DNA of 64,000 bases from Bradyrhizobium diversitatis. GTDB taxonomy: Bacteria; Pseudomonadota; Alphaproteobacteria; Rhizobiales; Xanthobacteraceae. Positions 1 to 9,762 of the stretch are shown here, piece after piece. Within the stretch, counting starts at the first letter, position 1, and each line of letters opens with the position of its first letter. The stretch covers positions 124,001 to 188,000 of the forward strand of contig NZ_JACEGD010000006.1 in assembly GCF_016031635.1 (NCBI RefSeq). Reading direction: 5' to 3'. The notes beneath the pieces were generated by a model. The model saw nothing but the letters and a program-made list of their open reading frames with translations. It was not told where the DNA came from and ran no database searches. A program made the position numbers and the translations under genes.

Positions 1-621
1 TAACTGGGTCAGACCTTCGGCGTCGAACCGGTTCGAGGGATTGAAGAATTCGAGATCGGTCTGGTCGAGATCGGTGATGGCGACCGATTCCAGTTCGAGG
101 CCGTTCTGGGCAAGGGCTTCCGCCGCTTCGGTCTTGACGCGCGCGACATAGTCGCCGCGCCGCTCGTGCATCTCCTCCATGGTCATTTCGGAGGCGACCG
201 AGCGAATCGCAGAGATGAACTTGCCGGCGAGCAGCGCATGAAGTTGCTCCGGCGCCATGGTGCGGCGGCCGAGCGTCGCCGCGGCGATCGAGACCGCTTC
301 GCGGGTCGGCTGCACCCGGACGTAGAAGTCGGCCTCGATGTCGACCCGCATGCGGTCGCGGGTGATCACGGCATCCTGTCTGGAGCGGACGACCCCCATC
401 GGCAACACGTTCATGTTGACCGGCGTGTAATCGTGGATGAATGGCAGCACGAAGGCGCCGCCATTGATCACCACGCGTTCGCCGAGGAAACCCGTCCGGA
501 CGAACGACGTCTCCTTGGAGGAGCGATGATAGAGCCAGTTCACGATGTAGACGCCAACCACGATCACGATGATCGCGACGATCAGCCAGAGGATCAATTC
601 ACCGACCAGATTGCCCGACAT
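1..621 (-). CDS. Flotillin-like SPFH/band 7 membrane protein (3' end beyond window)
   Basis: Only the N-terminal 207 residues lie in the window; the frame is open through base 1. The start ATG is the complement of 619-621. An N-terminal hydrophobic helix (about residues 7-26) is followed by a short basic linker and a typical SPFH/flotillin segment (FLGERVVINGGAFVLPFIH, then a beta-rich stretch and LAGKFISAIRS). Flotillins form membrane-associated oligomers that organise lipid domains; in bacteria they face the cytoplasm and usually carry a coiled coil after the SPFH domain, which would lie outside this window. It sits about 25 bp downstream of the PEP-hydrolase-like gene on the same strand, so read-through from the transport operon is possible, but a functional link is not evident. 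Confidence 0.85.
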   Translation of the reverse strand, partial: MSGNLVGELILWLIVAIIVIVVGVYIVNWLYHRSSKETSFVRTGFLGERVVINGGAFVLPFIHDYTPVNMNVLPMGVVRSRQDAVITRDRMRVDIEADFYVRVQPTREAVSIAAATLGRRTMAPEQLHALLAGKFISAIRSVASEMTMEEMHERRGDYVARVKTEAAEALAQNGLELESVAITDLDQTDLEFFNPSNRFDAEGLTQL

Positions 622-646
622 CCTTCCCTCCCTCGTCCTTTCGGCG

Positions 647-1480
647 TTACCGCGCGCCGATCGCCTTGAATTGACGTACCTGCTCCGTCAGCGCCCGCTC
701 AACCGGCAGTCGCTCCATCGAGGAGGCGCCGTAGAAGCCATGGCAGTGGCGGGTGTTCTTCATAATGAAATCGGCGTCGGCGGGATCCGCGATCGGACCG
801 CCATGCGCGAGTACCAGGATGTCTGGATTGACACTGAGCGCTGCGGAAGCCCAGGTGTCGATACGCGCGGGGCAGTCCCCGAGCTTTGGCGCGGTGTGCG
901 CACCGATCGTGCCGCCGGTCGTCAGGCCCATGTGGCAGACGATGATGTCGGCGCCGGCGATCGCCATCGCGGCGGCTTCCTTCTCGCTGAACACGTAGGG
1001 CGTGGTCAGCATGTCCTTGTCGTGCGCCTTTGCGATCATGTCGATCTCGAGCGCATAGGACATGCCGGTCTCCTCGAGATTGGCGCGGAAGGTGCCGTCG
1101 ATCAGCCCGACGGTCGGAAAGTTCTGGACGCCTGCGAAACCAAGCGCCTTCAGCTGGTCGAGGAAGACATCCATGTCGCGGAAGGGATCGGTGCCGTTGA
1201 CGCCCGCCAGCACGGGGGTCTGGTCGACCACAGGGAGCACTTCGCAGGCCATCTCCAGCACGATGGCATTGGCGTCGCCGTAGGCCATCAGGCCAGCGAG
1301 CGAGCCGCGGCCGGCCATGCGATAGCGGCCGGAATTGTAGATGACGATGAGATCGACGCCGCCAGCTTCCTCGCATTTGGCCGACAGCCCGGTGCCAGCA
1401 CCTCCACCAACGATCGGCACGCCGCGCCTCGCCATGTCGCGAAACTTCTTCAGGAGGGCTGCGCGTTCAAATCTGGCCAT
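647..1480 (-). CDS. Phosphoenolpyruvate hydrolase-family TIM-barrel protein (PEP_hydrolase/Tm-1 C-terminal type)
   Basis: A 277-residue cytosolic protein with the glycine-rich start of the family ([15 protein letters not shown]), [11 protein letters not shown], and a later [12 protein letters not shown] segment, all typical of the TIM-barrel 'PEP hydrolase' family (PF09370). The enzymatic role is not firmly established; some members hydrolyse phosphoenolpyruvate or resemble TIM-barrel lyases. It starts 3 bp after the stop of the ATPase/UPF0261 fusion gene, so the two are translationally adjacent. In plant Tm-1 proteins the UPF0261 domain and this TIM barrel form one polypeptide, so the two bacterial products probably act together. 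Length is normal for the family. Confidence 0.85.
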   Translation of the reverse strand: MARFERAALLKKFRDMARRGVPIVGGGAGTGLSAKCEEAGGVDLIVIYNSGRYRMAGRGSLAGLMAYGDANAIVLEMACEVLPVVDQTPVLAGVNGTDPFRDMDVFLDQLKALGFAGVQNFPTVGLIDGTFRANLEETGMSYALEIDMIAKAHDKDMLTTPYVFSEKEAAAMAIAGADIIVCHMGLTTGGTIGAHTAPKLGDCPARIDTWASAALSVNPDILVLAHGGPIADPADADFIMKNTRHCHGFYGASSMERLPVERALTEQVRQFKAIGAR

Positions 1481-1483
1481 CGC

Positions 1484-3694
1484 TCACCTCGCTAGCCTCC
1501 GCCGCGCGCCGGTGCGGCCGAACAGGGTTCGGAACGCACTGACGATGGCGGCGGCGAAATCGGGATCGTTGATGTTCTTGGGCGTGCGAACGAGCTGGCG
1601 GTTGCCGGTCTGCCGCACGGTCCGCTCCAGCGTGCGAAACAGTGCGGCGTCGGCATCCGGATCCCAGAACGGCTGGCCGCGCGCGTCGAGGGCTGAGACG
1701 CCACCCTCGGGGAGGAAGAAACGCACAGGGCCGTCCATCTGGTTGAGCCGATCGGCGATCCAGCGGCCCATGCGCTCGTTCTCCTCGGCGGTCGTCCGCA
1801 TCAGCGTCACTTGCGGATTGTGGACGTGGAACTTGCGGCCACGATAGCGTTCGGGAATGGTGTCCGGCGCACCGAAATTGACCATGTCGAGTGCGCCGAC
1901 CGAGCCCACATAGGGCAGGCGGCTGCGGATGATCGCCCCGAAGCGGTCATCGATCGCCGGAAACACGCCGCCCATCAAGAGGTCGCAGATCTCGGTCGTG
2001 GTGAGGTCGATCACGCCGGCGAGCTGGCCGGACTCGACGAGCTTCTCCATCGAGCGTCCGCCGACGCCGGTGGCGTGGAACACCAGGCATTCGAAGTCGT
2101 CGCGTAGGTCGGCGGTGATCTTCTGCACGGCCGGCGTCGTCACGCCGAACATGGTGATGCCGATTGCGGGCAGCCCGCCGGCCTCGCGCGCCGTTGCGGC
2201 ACGCGTGTCGAGCCGCGCCTTAACCATGCCGGCGAGCGCATGGGCCCCGTTGGCGAGCACCGCGCGCGAGATCGAGTTCAGCCCCTGCACGTCGGTGACC
2301 GAGTACATCATGGTGATATCGGCGGGGCCGACATAGCGCCCGACATCGCCTGATGCGACGGAGGAGATGATCAGCTTGGGCACGCCGATGGGCAGCGCGC
2401 GCATGCCCGGGGCGACCAGCGAGGCCGCGCCCGAGCCGCCGGCCGAGATCACGCCGGCGACATTGCCCTGGCGTCGCATCCAATTGGTAAATGCATCCGC
2501 CATCGCGGTGACGGCGGCACCACGGTCCGTGCCGAACACGGCGGAGCCGCCGCGACCGTGGTTCAGGGCGATCTCCTGCGCGGAGACATCGCAGGATGAA
2601 TGCCTGCCACTGGTCGAGACGTCGACCAGCCGCGTGCGCAGGCCGCTTTCGGCGATGATGTCGCGGATGAAGCGCAGCTCCTGGCCCTTGGTGTCGAGCG
2701 TGCCGACGACCAGCACCACCGGTGGGCCCGAGGCTTGCGCCGCCGCCGGCTCGCGCTTGCGCCGCGCCGTCTCGTCGAGCCGTGCGACCTGGGTGGAGAG
2801 TGTCCGCGCCGCTGCCTCGATGCGAGCGATCGGCACCGGTTGCGACCATCGCGTCGGCAGCGTCGGGTTGGAAACGTAGATGCGGACCGGCCCGTCGCGG
2901 CGTGGTGCCGGCGCGGGCTTCGCCTCGGGGCCGGACGCGGGGATGTCGATATCGGGCTCGAGCTCGGCGTGAAGCCCGACGCCGAGCAGCCGCTGCTGCA
3001 GCTCGCGGTCGGCGGCAAGGCGCGCGGAGTCGATGATGCGGTTGATGCGGCCGTTGACCATGATCGCGACGTTGCGCGAGATCGCGGTGGCGACGCCGAT
3101 GTTCTGCTCGATCACGAGCACGGCCATGTCGCCGTCGTCACCGAGCCGCAGCAACATCTCCTCGACTTGCGCGACGATGACGGGCGCGAGGCCTTCGGTC
3201 GGCTCGTCCATGATGAGCAGATGCGGATTGGTGAGCAGCGCGCGCGATATCGCCAGCATCTGCTGCTCGCCGCCGGAGAGCTGGCCGCCGCCATGGCCCT
3301 TGCGCTCGGCGAGGCGCGGGAATGTGTCGTAGATGCGCTCGACGGTCCAGACGCCCGGCCGCAGACCGCCGGAGAGTCGCAAATGCTCGTCGACGCTGAG
3401 CGATCGCCAGAGCCGACGGCCCTGCGGCACGTAGCCGACGCCGAGCCGCGCGATCTGGGCCGGCAGCCGCCGGGTGACATCCTCGCCGCGGACGCGGATC
3501 GAGCCGCCGCTCACGCCGACGAGGCCCATGATCGCCTTGCACAGCGTGGTCTTGCCCATGCCGTTGCGGCCGACGACGGAGAACACGCCGCTCTCCAGCG
3601 TGAGGTCGACGCCTTGCAGCGCGTGGGAGTGGCCATAATAGACGTCGAGGCCGCGGACCTCGAGCGCGGCGCTCGAGCGGCGGGCCTCATTCAT
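1484..3694 (-). CDS. LivF-type ABC ATPase fused to a Tm-1-like ATP-binding (UPF0261) domain
   Basis: A 736-residue two-part protein. Residues 1 to about 245 are a LivF-like ABC ATPase: Walker A GRNGMGKT (42-49), Q-loop near 91, signature LSGGEQ (139-144), Walker B LLIMDEP (159-165) and a switch region near 196. A proline/alanine-rich linker (about 250-322) leads into a complete UPF0261/Tm-1-like domain (about 325-736) opening with [11 protein letters not shown]. LivF proteins normally stop near residue 235. The start ATG overlaps the end of the preceding ATPase gene by 8 bp and has a GGAGG just upstream. The ATPase half should power the permeases upstream. The UPF0261 half has no settled biochemical role but is regularly paired with the TIM-barrel protein encoded next. 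I see no frameshift at the junction, so the fusion looks genuine. Confidence 0.9.
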   Translation of the reverse strand: MNEARRSSAALEVRGLDVYYGHSHALQGVDLTLESGVFSVVGRNGMGKTTLCKAIMGLVGVSGGSIRVRGEDVTRRLPAQIARLGVGYVPQGRRLWRSLSVDEHLRLSGGLRPGVWTVERIYDTFPRLAERKGHGGGQLSGGEQQMLAISRALLTNPHLLIMDEPTEGLAPVIVAQVEEMLLRLGDDGDMAVLVIEQNIGVATAISRNVAIMVNGRINRIIDSARLAADRELQQRLLGVGLHAELEPDIDIPASGPEAKPAPAPRRDGPVRIYVSNPTLPTRWSQPVPIARIEAAARTLSTQVARLDETARRKREPAAAQASGPPVVLVVGTLDTKGQELRFIRDIIAESGLRTRLVDVSTSGRHSSCDVSAQEIALNHGRGGSAVFGTDRGAAVTAMADAFTNWMRRQGNVAGVISAGGSGAASLVAPGMRALPIGVPKLIISSVASGDVGRYVGPADITMMYSVTDVQGLNSISRAVLANGAHALAGMVKARLDTRAATAREAGGLPAIGITMFGVTTPAVQKITADLRDDFECLVFHATGVGGRSMEKLVESGQLAGVIDLTTTEICDLLMGGVFPAIDDRFGAIIRSRLPYVGSVGALDMVNFGAPDTIPERYRGRKFHVHNPQVTLMRTTAEENERMGRWIADRLNQMDGPVRFFLPEGGVSALDARGQPFWDPDADAALFRTLERTVRQTGNRQLVRTPKNINDPDFAAAIVSAFRTLFGRTGARRRLAR

Positions 3695-4469
3695 GGCCGC
3701 CTCCGAGATAGAGCTCCTGCACTTCAGGATCGGACTGGATCTCCTGCGGCAGGCCCTCCTTGAAGACGCGGCCGTTGTGCATCATCGTGACGCTCTCGAC
3801 GACGCGCAGCGCCACGTCCATGTCGTGCTCGATGATTATGTAGCCGATATGCGCCGGCAGCGAGGTCAGGATCTCGATCAGCTCGGCGCGTTCGGTCGGC
3901 GACAGGCCCGCCGCAGGCTCATCGAACAGGACGAAGCGCGGCGCGCCGGCGAGCGCGAGCGCGATCTCGAGCTGGCGCTGCTGGCCGTGGGCGAGCTCGG
4001 CCACGCGCTGGTCCTTCACGGCGGATAGATGCACGGCCTGGACCAGATTATCGGCCGCATGCATCAGCGCATCGTTCTGTCCCGGTCGCAGGAACGAGAA
4101 GCGCCCGCGCGAGACACCGCGGCAGGCGAGATAGACGTTATCCTGCACGGTGAGGCCGGGGAACAGCGCGGAGATCTGGTAGGTGCGGCGCAGCCCGCGC
4201 CGGATGCGCTCATAGGGTGGGAAATGCGTGACGTCCTCGCCGAAGAAGCGGATGGTGCCGGAGGAGGGCGGGAAGTCGCCGGTGATGCAGTTGAACAGCG
4301 TGGTCTTGCCGGCACCGTTGGAGCCGAGCACGGCGCGCCGCTCGCCGGGTCGTACGGTGATGGTGACGTCAGTCAGCGCCGCCAGCGCGCCGAACATGCG
4401 CGTCACGCCGCGCAGCTCCAGCGCTGCGCCGGCGCCGACGGCGGAGAGGCGCCGGGCAACGCTATCCAT
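3687..4469 (-). CDS. LivG-type ABC transporter ATP-binding protein
   Basis: About 260 residues. Walker A GSNGAGKT, signature-region [12 protein letters not shown] and Walker [14 protein letters not shown] are all present, with the LivG-like C-terminal end ([10 protein letters not shown]). It is the second ATPase of the HAAT transporter, cytoplasmic and bound to the permeases. The longer frame begins at an in-frame GTG at 4484, but GGAGG lies about 8 bp before the ATG at 4469, so the ATG is preferred. It overlaps the end of the LivM-type gene by 8 bp and the start of the fusion ATPase by 8 bp, which fits tight translational coupling. Confidence 0.92.
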   Translation of the reverse strand: MDSVARRLSAVGAGAALELRGVTRMFGALAALTDVTITVRPGERRAVLGSNGAGKTTLFNCITGDFPPSSGTIRFFGEDVTHFPPYERIRRGLRRTYQISALFPGLTVQDNVYLACRGVSRGRFSFLRPGQNDALMHAADNLVQAVHLSAVKDQRVAELAHGQQRQLEIALALAGAPRFVLFDEPAAGLSPTERAELIEILTSLPAHIGYIIIEHDMDVALRVVESVTMMHNGRVFKEGLPQEIQSDPEVQELYLGGGHE

Positions 4470-5544
4470 GGCTGCGCCCTCCACCGGTTGAGTCGGCGCC
4501 GCGACGCTGTCGCTGGCGCCAGCGCTGCCACAGGCCGATCACGCCGTCCGAGGACCAGAACACGATGGCGAGGAAGCCGAGCCCGATCAGGAGGCGGAAG
4601 CGGTTGCCGTCGAGGCCGAGCCGGACCAGGAAGTCGAGTGCGAAGGTGCGCAGCAGCACGAAGATCAGCGCGCCGATAAAAGGGCCGATCGGGCGCGTGA
4701 TGCCGCCGACGACCGCGATGATCAGCACGTCGATGCAGGCGCCGACACTGACCGAACCCGGCGAGATCTGGCGGTAGTTCCAGACCTGGAGCACACCAGC
4801 GAGTGCGGCCACGAAGGAGGCAAACGCATAGGCTGCGACGCGGTGGGCGTTGACGTTGAAGCCGAGCGCGGCCATGCGCCTCGGATTGTCGCGCACCCCC
4901 TGGAGGGCCAAGCCGAAGGGCGCGCGCGAGAGGTATTCGACGGCGAAATAGCAGAGCGCGGCGACCGCGAGCACGATGTAATAGAAGGGGATGTCGGCGC
5001 GCCAGTTCACGCCCCAGAAGTGCGGCGTGGCCACGGTATTGATGCCGGTATGGCCGTTGAAGATCGCCCAGTTCTGGTTGGTGAAATAGTAGAAGGCCGC
5101 GCCGATCGCGAGCGTGATCATGATGGTGTAGATGCCTTCGGTGCGCACCGCGAGCGCGCCGCCGAGGGTGCCGAAGGCGGTCGCCAGCGCCAGCGCCATC
5201 GGCACCGCGAGCCACCAGGGCCAGCCCAGGCTGATATTGGCGTTGCCGCTGACGCCGAACACCGCGACCATATAGGCCGAGAAGCCCGCGATGGTGAGCT
5301 GCATCAGGCTGACCATGCCGCCGTACCCGGCGAGGAACATCAGGCTCAGCGCGATGGTGCCGAGGATCAAGGTGGAGGCGAAGATCTCGATCAGGAAGAA
5401 GCCGTTGGCGATCAGCGGCATGATCAGGAGAATGGCCGCGACGATCCAGGCGGCGGGATTGTTGACTTCCGGCCATGTCCGCGTCGGGCGTTGCGACACG
5501 GCAGCGGGTCGAACGGCAATCTGAGCATCGTGGGCGAGCGACAT
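4462..5544 (-). CDS. LivM-type branched-chain amino acid ABC transporter permease
   Basis: A 360-residue inner-membrane permease with about nine to ten hydrophobic segments after a 35-residue hydrophilic N-terminus. Family motifs include LAGYGGMVSLMQLTIAGF near the first third and the cytoplasmic coupling stretch QGVRDNPRRMAALGFN. It pairs with the LivH-type permease just upstream (2 bp gap). The protein ends in a basic tail (RWRQRQRRGADS). The real substrate is unknown; family members move branched-chain amino acids, urea, short amides or aromatic acids. Confidence 0.92.
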   Translation of the reverse strand: MSLAHDAQIAVRPAAVSQRPTRTWPEVNNPAAWIVAAILLIMPLIANGFFLIEIFASTLILGTIALSLMFLAGYGGMVSLMQLTIAGFSAYMVAVFGVSGNANISLGWPWWLAVPMALALATAFGTLGGALAVRTEGIYTIMITLAIGAAFYYFTNQNWAIFNGHTGINTVATPHFWGVNWRADIPFYYIVLAVAALCYFAVEYLSRAPFGLALQGVRDNPRRMAALGFNVNAHRVAAYAFASFVAALAGVLQVWNYRQISPGSVSVGACIDVLIIAVVGGITRPIGPFIGALIFVLLRTFALDFLVRLGLDGNRFRLLIGLGFLAIVFWSSDGVIGLWQRWRQRQRRGADSTGGGRSHG

Positions 5545-5545
5545 C

Positions 5546-6556
5546 TCAGCGCCTCGCCAACAGGCCTTGCGGCCGGATCGCCAGCACCAGCACCATGATC
5601 AGGAAGGTCACGACGATGGCGTAGGTCGGGATGTAGACCGAGCCGAGCTGCTCGGCGAGCCCGATGATCAACGCGCCGAGTGCAGCGCCTGGGATCGAGC
5701 CCATGCCGCCGACGATCACGACGACGAGAGAGGCCAGCAGGAAGCGGATGTCCTCGCCTGGTGACAACGACTGGAAGGTGCCGCCGACCACGCCGGCAAT
5801 GCCCGCAAGTCCTGCGCCGAAGGCGAAGACGGCGACGAAGACGAGCTGGATGCGCACGCCGGTCGCGGCGAGGATATCGCGGTCGTCGACGCCGGCGCGG
5901 ACGATCATGCCGATCCGGGTGCGATTGAGCGCGAGCCACATCGCGACGCCGATGACCACGGACGCGGCGAAGATCACGAGCCGCACCGAGGGATATCTGA
6001 GATAGACCGGCTCGCCTGAGGATTTGATCGCCGTGACCAGCGGCAGCTCGACGGGACCGATCAGCCAGTTCGGGGTCTGGATCTGGTAAAAATCGCCGCC
6101 GCACGCCCAGAGCATGAGGTCGGCGAACACGATCGACAGCCCGATCGTCACCATGGTCTGCCTGAGATCCTGGCCCTCCATGCGGCGGAAGACGATGACC
6201 TGGAGCAGCACGCCGACGAGGGCAGTCAGGATGAAGGCGACGATGAAGCTGAGGATCCATGACCCCGTCGAGGAACTGATGGCGTAGCCGACATAGCCGC
6301 CGAACAGATAGAGCGAGCCGTGCGCGAGGTTGACGTTGCGCATCAGGCCGAAGATCAGCGTGAAGCCGCTGGCGACGAGGAAATAGAGGCCGCCGAGCGT
6401 GATGCCGTTGAACAGGGCGTTGAGAAAGACGCGTTTGCGGCCGATCGCCTGTTCGAGGCCCGGCGGCCAGACCGCGAAGATCAGCCAGAGCATGACGGCA
6501 ACGGCAATGATCGAGATCAGCGCCCAGGCGGGATGGCGTTCGACAAAGCGGCTCAT
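5546..6556 (-). CDS. LivH-type branched-chain amino acid ABC transporter permease
   Basis: A 336-residue polytopic membrane protein, longer than the usual 290 because of an N-terminal membrane anchor (ALISIIAVAVMLWLIFAVW) before the LivH core. Core motifs are GLYFLVASGFTLIFGLMRNVN (HG follows), GMIVRAGVDDRDILAATG in the coupling loop, and GGMGSIPGAALGALIIG near the C-terminus. It is the first of five tightly packed genes in the transporter block (6556 down to 647). The binding protein is encoded further upstream, separated by the AraC gene and a 457-bp gap containing repeats. Confidence 0.92.
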   Translation of the reverse strand: MSRFVERHPAWALISIIAVAVMLWLIFAVWPPGLEQAIGRKRVFLNALFNGITLGGLYFLVASGFTLIFGLMRNVNLAHGSLYLFGGYVGYAISSSTGSWILSFIVAFILTALVGVLLQVIVFRRMEGQDLRQTMVTIGLSIVFADLMLWACGGDFYQIQTPNWLIGPVELPLVTAIKSSGEPVYLRYPSVRLVIFAASVVIGVAMWLALNRTRIGMIVRAGVDDRDILAATGVRIQLVFVAVFAFGAGLAGIAGVVGGTFQSLSPGEDIRFLLASLVVVIVGGMGSIPGAALGALIIGLAEQLGSVYIPTYAIVVTFLIMVLVLAIRPQGLLARR

Positions 6557-6618
6557 GCTGTCGCCTCGCTTCGCTTGCTGCAGGGCAATCGCACGTAAAA
6601 TGCGGATTCTCCGCAGCC

Positions 6619-6750
6619 CATCCTTCGAGACGCCCGCTTTGGTGGGCTCCTCAGGATGAGGGCGGAGTATGCGGCAGCAGTTTCAACGAGGCCGATGCCG
6701 ATGAGCCTCATCCTGAGGAGACAGCGGAGCGGTCGTCTCGAAGGACGAGG
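6619..6750. repeat. Pair of inverted ~45-bp dyad repeats (TCCTTCGAGACG type)
   Basis: Bases 6619-6662 carry CATCCTTCGAGACG, then TCCTCAGGATGAGG. Bases 6706-6750 carry the same unit in inverted order (CCTCATCCTGAGGAG, then TCTCGAAGGACGAGG). Each unit can fold on itself and the pair can fold as one large hairpin. Such units are common in intergenic DNA of Bradyrhizobium and Rhodopseudomonas. It lies between the AraC and permease genes and may attenuate read-through. Confidence 0.7.
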
Positions 6751-6830
6751 CGCTTGCTCAGGTCGTTCCAGGCAATCGTGTGTGATGGCGTTCGCGCGTG
6801 CGCAGAGAGGTCGCGCCGGAGGCGCCGGTT

Positions 6831-6864
6831 CACCCCAACCCTCTCCCTGCAAGTGGGGCGAGGG
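6831..6864. repeat. Short intergenic dyad repeat (CCCTCTCCCTGCAAGTGGGG type)
   Basis: CACCCCAACCCTCTCCCTGC is followed by AAGTGGGGCGAGGG. The arms CCCTC/GAGGG and CCCC/GGGG can form a hairpin. It is the second repeat type in the same gap and resembles the larger element at 35160-35305. I see no gene in the 457-bp gap between 6557 and 7013. Confidence 0.5.
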
Positions 6865-7013
6865 GGCATGCAAGCCGTTGCCGGCTGCTGGCCCTGCCAT
6901 GGACGAACGTCCTCCCTGGACTCAGCGATCCTCTTTCCGGGATCGCGTTGCCGGCATCCTAGCCAGGCGGCGAGGGCGGCGTTTGATCGTGAGTATCTTT
7001 TCGTGGCCCGCGG

Positions 7014-7841
7014 TCAGGCGCGCAAAACCTTGGCTGCGCGACGATAATCGGTCGGGGCCATCCCGACATTGGCGGCGAAGAAGCGGGTGAAACCGCTTTG
7101 CGAGGAGAAGCCGAGGTCGAAGCCGATATCGGCGATCGGTGCCTCGCTCGCCACCAGCGCTTCGAGCGCCTGTTCCATGATCAGCGTATTGAGATAGAGG
7201 TTCGGGGTGACACCGGTCTGCACGCGGAACAGCCGGTAGAAATGCGGCCGCGACAGGCCGGATTCGCGCGCGATGGTGTCGAGCTCGATCTCGGCGCCGG
7301 GACTTTCCGACATCATCTTGATGCACTTGCGCACGCGAAAATCGGTGACGGAGCCGCTTGCGCGCGGATCGCGCGCGACCACGGCCTGCTGCCAGCTTTC
7401 GTCGTAGCAGATGTCGATCAGCCTCCTCAGCTCGGCATCGAGGCTGGAGAGCGATGGTGCGCCGCACACGAGCGCGGCGGTCCGCCTGATATGCTTGTCG
7501 AGTGCAGGCGTGCGCCTGAACTGGGTGCGGCCGAAGCGCAGACGGTCGCTGCCCGAGGCATCGGGCGCAAACCATTCGGCGTTGACGTAGAGTACGAAAA
7601 AGATGGCGCCGCCATCGAGATCGGCCGGCAGGAAGTTGTGCGGCTCCCAGGGATTGACGGCGACGACGGACGATTCGGTGAGATCATAGTGCCCGTTGGA
7701 GACATCGATGCAGGCCGGCATGCCGCCGACATGGAAGATCAGATGACCTTCACGATGGGCGTGGATATTGAAAGGGCGGTTCAACTGATAAACCGTCGCC
7801 CGGCCGAAGCGGCCGTGGAAGACGGCGAGCGCACGGCTCAT
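7014..7841 (-). CDS. AraC-family transcriptional regulator
   Basis: A 275-residue DNA-binding regulator. The N-terminal half is an AraC-type cupin sensor (VNPWEPHNFLPADLDGGA). The C-terminal ~100 residues carry two HTH motifs, including LDTIARESGLSRPHFYRLFR and the family hallmark IADIGFDLGFSSQSGFTRFF. GGGAGGGGAAGG precedes the ATG closely. It lies between the binding-protein gene and the permease genes, all on the minus strand, so it probably controls this transporter in response to the transported compound or a product. Confidence 0.92.
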   Translation of the reverse strand: MSRALAVFHGRFGRATVYQLNRPFNIHAHREGHLIFHVGGMPACIDVSNGHYDLTESSVVAVNPWEPHNFLPADLDGGAIFFVLYVNAEWFAPDASGSDRLRFGRTQFRRTPALDKHIRRTAALVCGAPSLSSLDAELRRLIDICYDESWQQAVVARDPRASGSVTDFRVRKCIKMMSESPGAEIELDTIARESGLSRPHFYRLFRVQTGVTPNLYLNTLIMEQALEALVASEAPIADIGFDLGFSSQSGFTRFFAANVGMAPTDYRRAAKVLRA

Positions 7842-7965
7842 GCCTTCCCCTCCCGGATGTTCTTGTCTTTTCAGCCAGCGTTCAACAACGCCGCCGAGAT
7901 TGCAAGAGCCGAGAGCGACCGCGTCAGCAAGTCGCTCTCCGCTTGCACTGTGCAGGCGTGATGCG

Positions 7966-9216
7966 TCAGTATTTCTTACATTCCGGAACGGTGCGGCTCG
8001 GCAGCCCGATCTTGGAGAAGACGGCCGGATCGTAGCCGAGTGTCTGGTTCACGTTCGGAATCACCTTCACGACCTTGCTGAACAGCGCGCCCTTGCCGTC
8101 GTCGACGACCTCGGTGACGAAGTTGGTGCCAATCGCCTGGCGGTTGGAGTCGAGCTTGATCTTGCCGTTCGGCGCATCGAGCTCGATCTTCGCCAGCGCT
8201 TCCTTGAATTTAGCCTGGTTGTTGGAGAGATCACCGTTGACCTGACGCAGCGCGAGGATCAGCGCCATGGTTGAATCATAATAGTTGGTCGCCAGCAGCG
8301 AGGGGCTCGGGAAGCGCTTGTTGGGCGGGAAGGCGTCCTGATAGGCCTTCACGAACTTCTGCCAGCCCGGATCCTCCCAGGTGTCTGCCTGGCCGCTCGC
8401 CGCAATGGTGCCGATGAGGGCGTTCTTGGCGTTGCCCTTGGACGACAGGATGGTCTGGTCGATCATGATGGAACCACCCATCAGATGCGCCTTGCCGCCG
8501 GCCTGCTGATACTGGTTGAGGAAGTTGACGGCATCCGCGCCGCCGAGCCCGAGATAGATGGCGTCGACGTCGTCGGGCAGGGCGGCGATGACGGAGGCGA
8601 AGTCCTTCGTTCCCAGCGGCACCCATTGTCGGTTGGTGACTTGCCCGCCCATTCCGCAGAACTCGAGCACCAGCCCGAACACCTGGGTGTAGATGAAGGA
8701 ATAGTCTTCGCCGACGGTTGCGATCTTGCGGTACTTCTTGTCCTCATAGGCGTATTTGCCGAGGCCGACCTGCCACTGGGCGCCGTCCATATTGTAGCGG
8801 AAGAAGTTCGGGGCAGGGTCGACATAGGTCGTTTCCTGCGCGCCGGAGGCCGCATTGATGAAGGTCAGCTCGGGATGGGTCTTGGCAAAGTTCTTCACCG
8901 CGATGCCCTCGTCGCCAGAGAGCGGCGACAGCAGGATCTGGACCTTGTCCTGCTCGATCAGCTTGCGCACAGCGCGCACGGCCGAGTCCGGCGTTGCGTC
9001 GGTGGAGGCGACGATGAATTCGAGTTCCTTATCGCCGATCTTCTTGCCCAGCACATTGAGTGCCGTCTGATGGCCGCGCATCCCATCCTCGCCGAGCACG
9101 GTGTAAGTGCCTTCGAGGGTTGCGGTCACGCCCACCTTGATCTTTTCCTGGGCGATTGCTGCGCCTGAAAGAAACAGGCTGCTCAACGCGAGCAGTCCCA
9201 TGCTGCATTTCGACAT
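7966..9216 (-). CDS. HAAT-family ABC transporter periplasmic substrate-binding protein
   Basis: A 416-residue LivK/AmiC-fold protein. A Sec signal peptide is clear (MSKCSMGLLALSSLFLSGAAIA, cut near AQE). The mature part has the type I periplasmic binding fold: IKVGVTATLEGTYTVLGEDG at the start, ASTDATPDSAVRAVRKLI and the hinge-side LGLGGADAVNFLNQYQQAG. GGGGAGGAGC precedes the ATG. It is the promoter-proximal gene of region A and supplies the substrate to the permeases encoded downstream. The ligand cannot be read from sequence. Confidence 0.92.
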   Translation of the reverse strand: MSKCSMGLLALSSLFLSGAAIAQEKIKVGVTATLEGTYTVLGEDGMRGHQTALNVLGKKIGDKELEFIVASTDATPDSAVRAVRKLIEQDKVQILLSPLSGDEGIAVKNFAKTHPELTFINAASGAQETTYVDPAPNFFRYNMDGAQWQVGLGKYAYEDKKYRKIATVGEDYSFIYTQVFGLVLEFCGMGGQVTNRQWVPLGTKDFASVIAALPDDVDAIYLGLGGADAVNFLNQYQQAGGKAHLMGGSIMIDQTILSSKGNAKNALIGTIAASGQADTWEDPGWQKFVKAYQDAFPPNKRFPSPSLLATNYYDSTMALILALRQVNGDLSNNQAKFKEALAKIELDAPNGKIKLDSNRQAIGTNFVTEVVDDGKGALFSKVVKVIPNVNQTLGYDPAVFSKIGLPSRTVPECKKY

Positions 9217-9762
9217 GTGCTCCTCCCCTGTGTCGTCGTTTTGTTGCCGCGCCGACCTGCGCGATGCTCGTGGCTCTCGAAGGCCGCGGCTTTAGAGGGA
9301 AGCTAGCCGAAGTCGAATGCGGTGCACGCATCGGTGTCTCGTTCGGTTTGACTGGCAGTCTCATTTTTGAATGTTGCGGCGCAAGTCGTTTCGCGGTGCA
9401 GCAGGCGCTCGCGCCGCAAAAATCCTGTCGCAGCCGACCTGAACAATCGCATCCGCCGATGATCGTGATGCAGATCCGCGACGGGACTGCCGAGCGCAAC
9501 GCGTCGCGAACCAACCCGATCGACCCCTCACCACCGCGTGTCGCGTGACGGTACGTTGGCAACCCTACGCCAAAATGGCGGGAAGGACCTGCGCCTGGTC
9601 ATCTCCAGGAGAACGAACGACGCCGTGACCGCCCTGAAGATGAAAAACAAAGGCGAGAACGGGTAGCCGGCGCTGACTAGTGTATGCGGTGCGCCTCGGT
9701 TCCCAGCATTCGAGCGGGGCAAACATCGAGCTGGCGTAGGCGAGCCTACGATCACCAGTGGC
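9217..9762. other. Gene-free gap between transporter region and polysaccharide locus
   Basis: About 545 bp upstream of the binding-protein gene and downstream of the sugar transferase gene. Frames here are short and have no family resemblance. The promoter of the transporter operon must lie in its left part, but no confident -35/-10 pair is visible. No copy of the polysaccharide-locus dyad (TTGA-N6-TCAA) was seen here. Confidence 0.5.

Noticed and set aside
4403..5476. A 357-codon minus-strand frame over the LivM gene
   Set aside because: Arg/Ala/Pro-rich alternative frame of the same strand as the permease; no hydrophobic segments and no family match.
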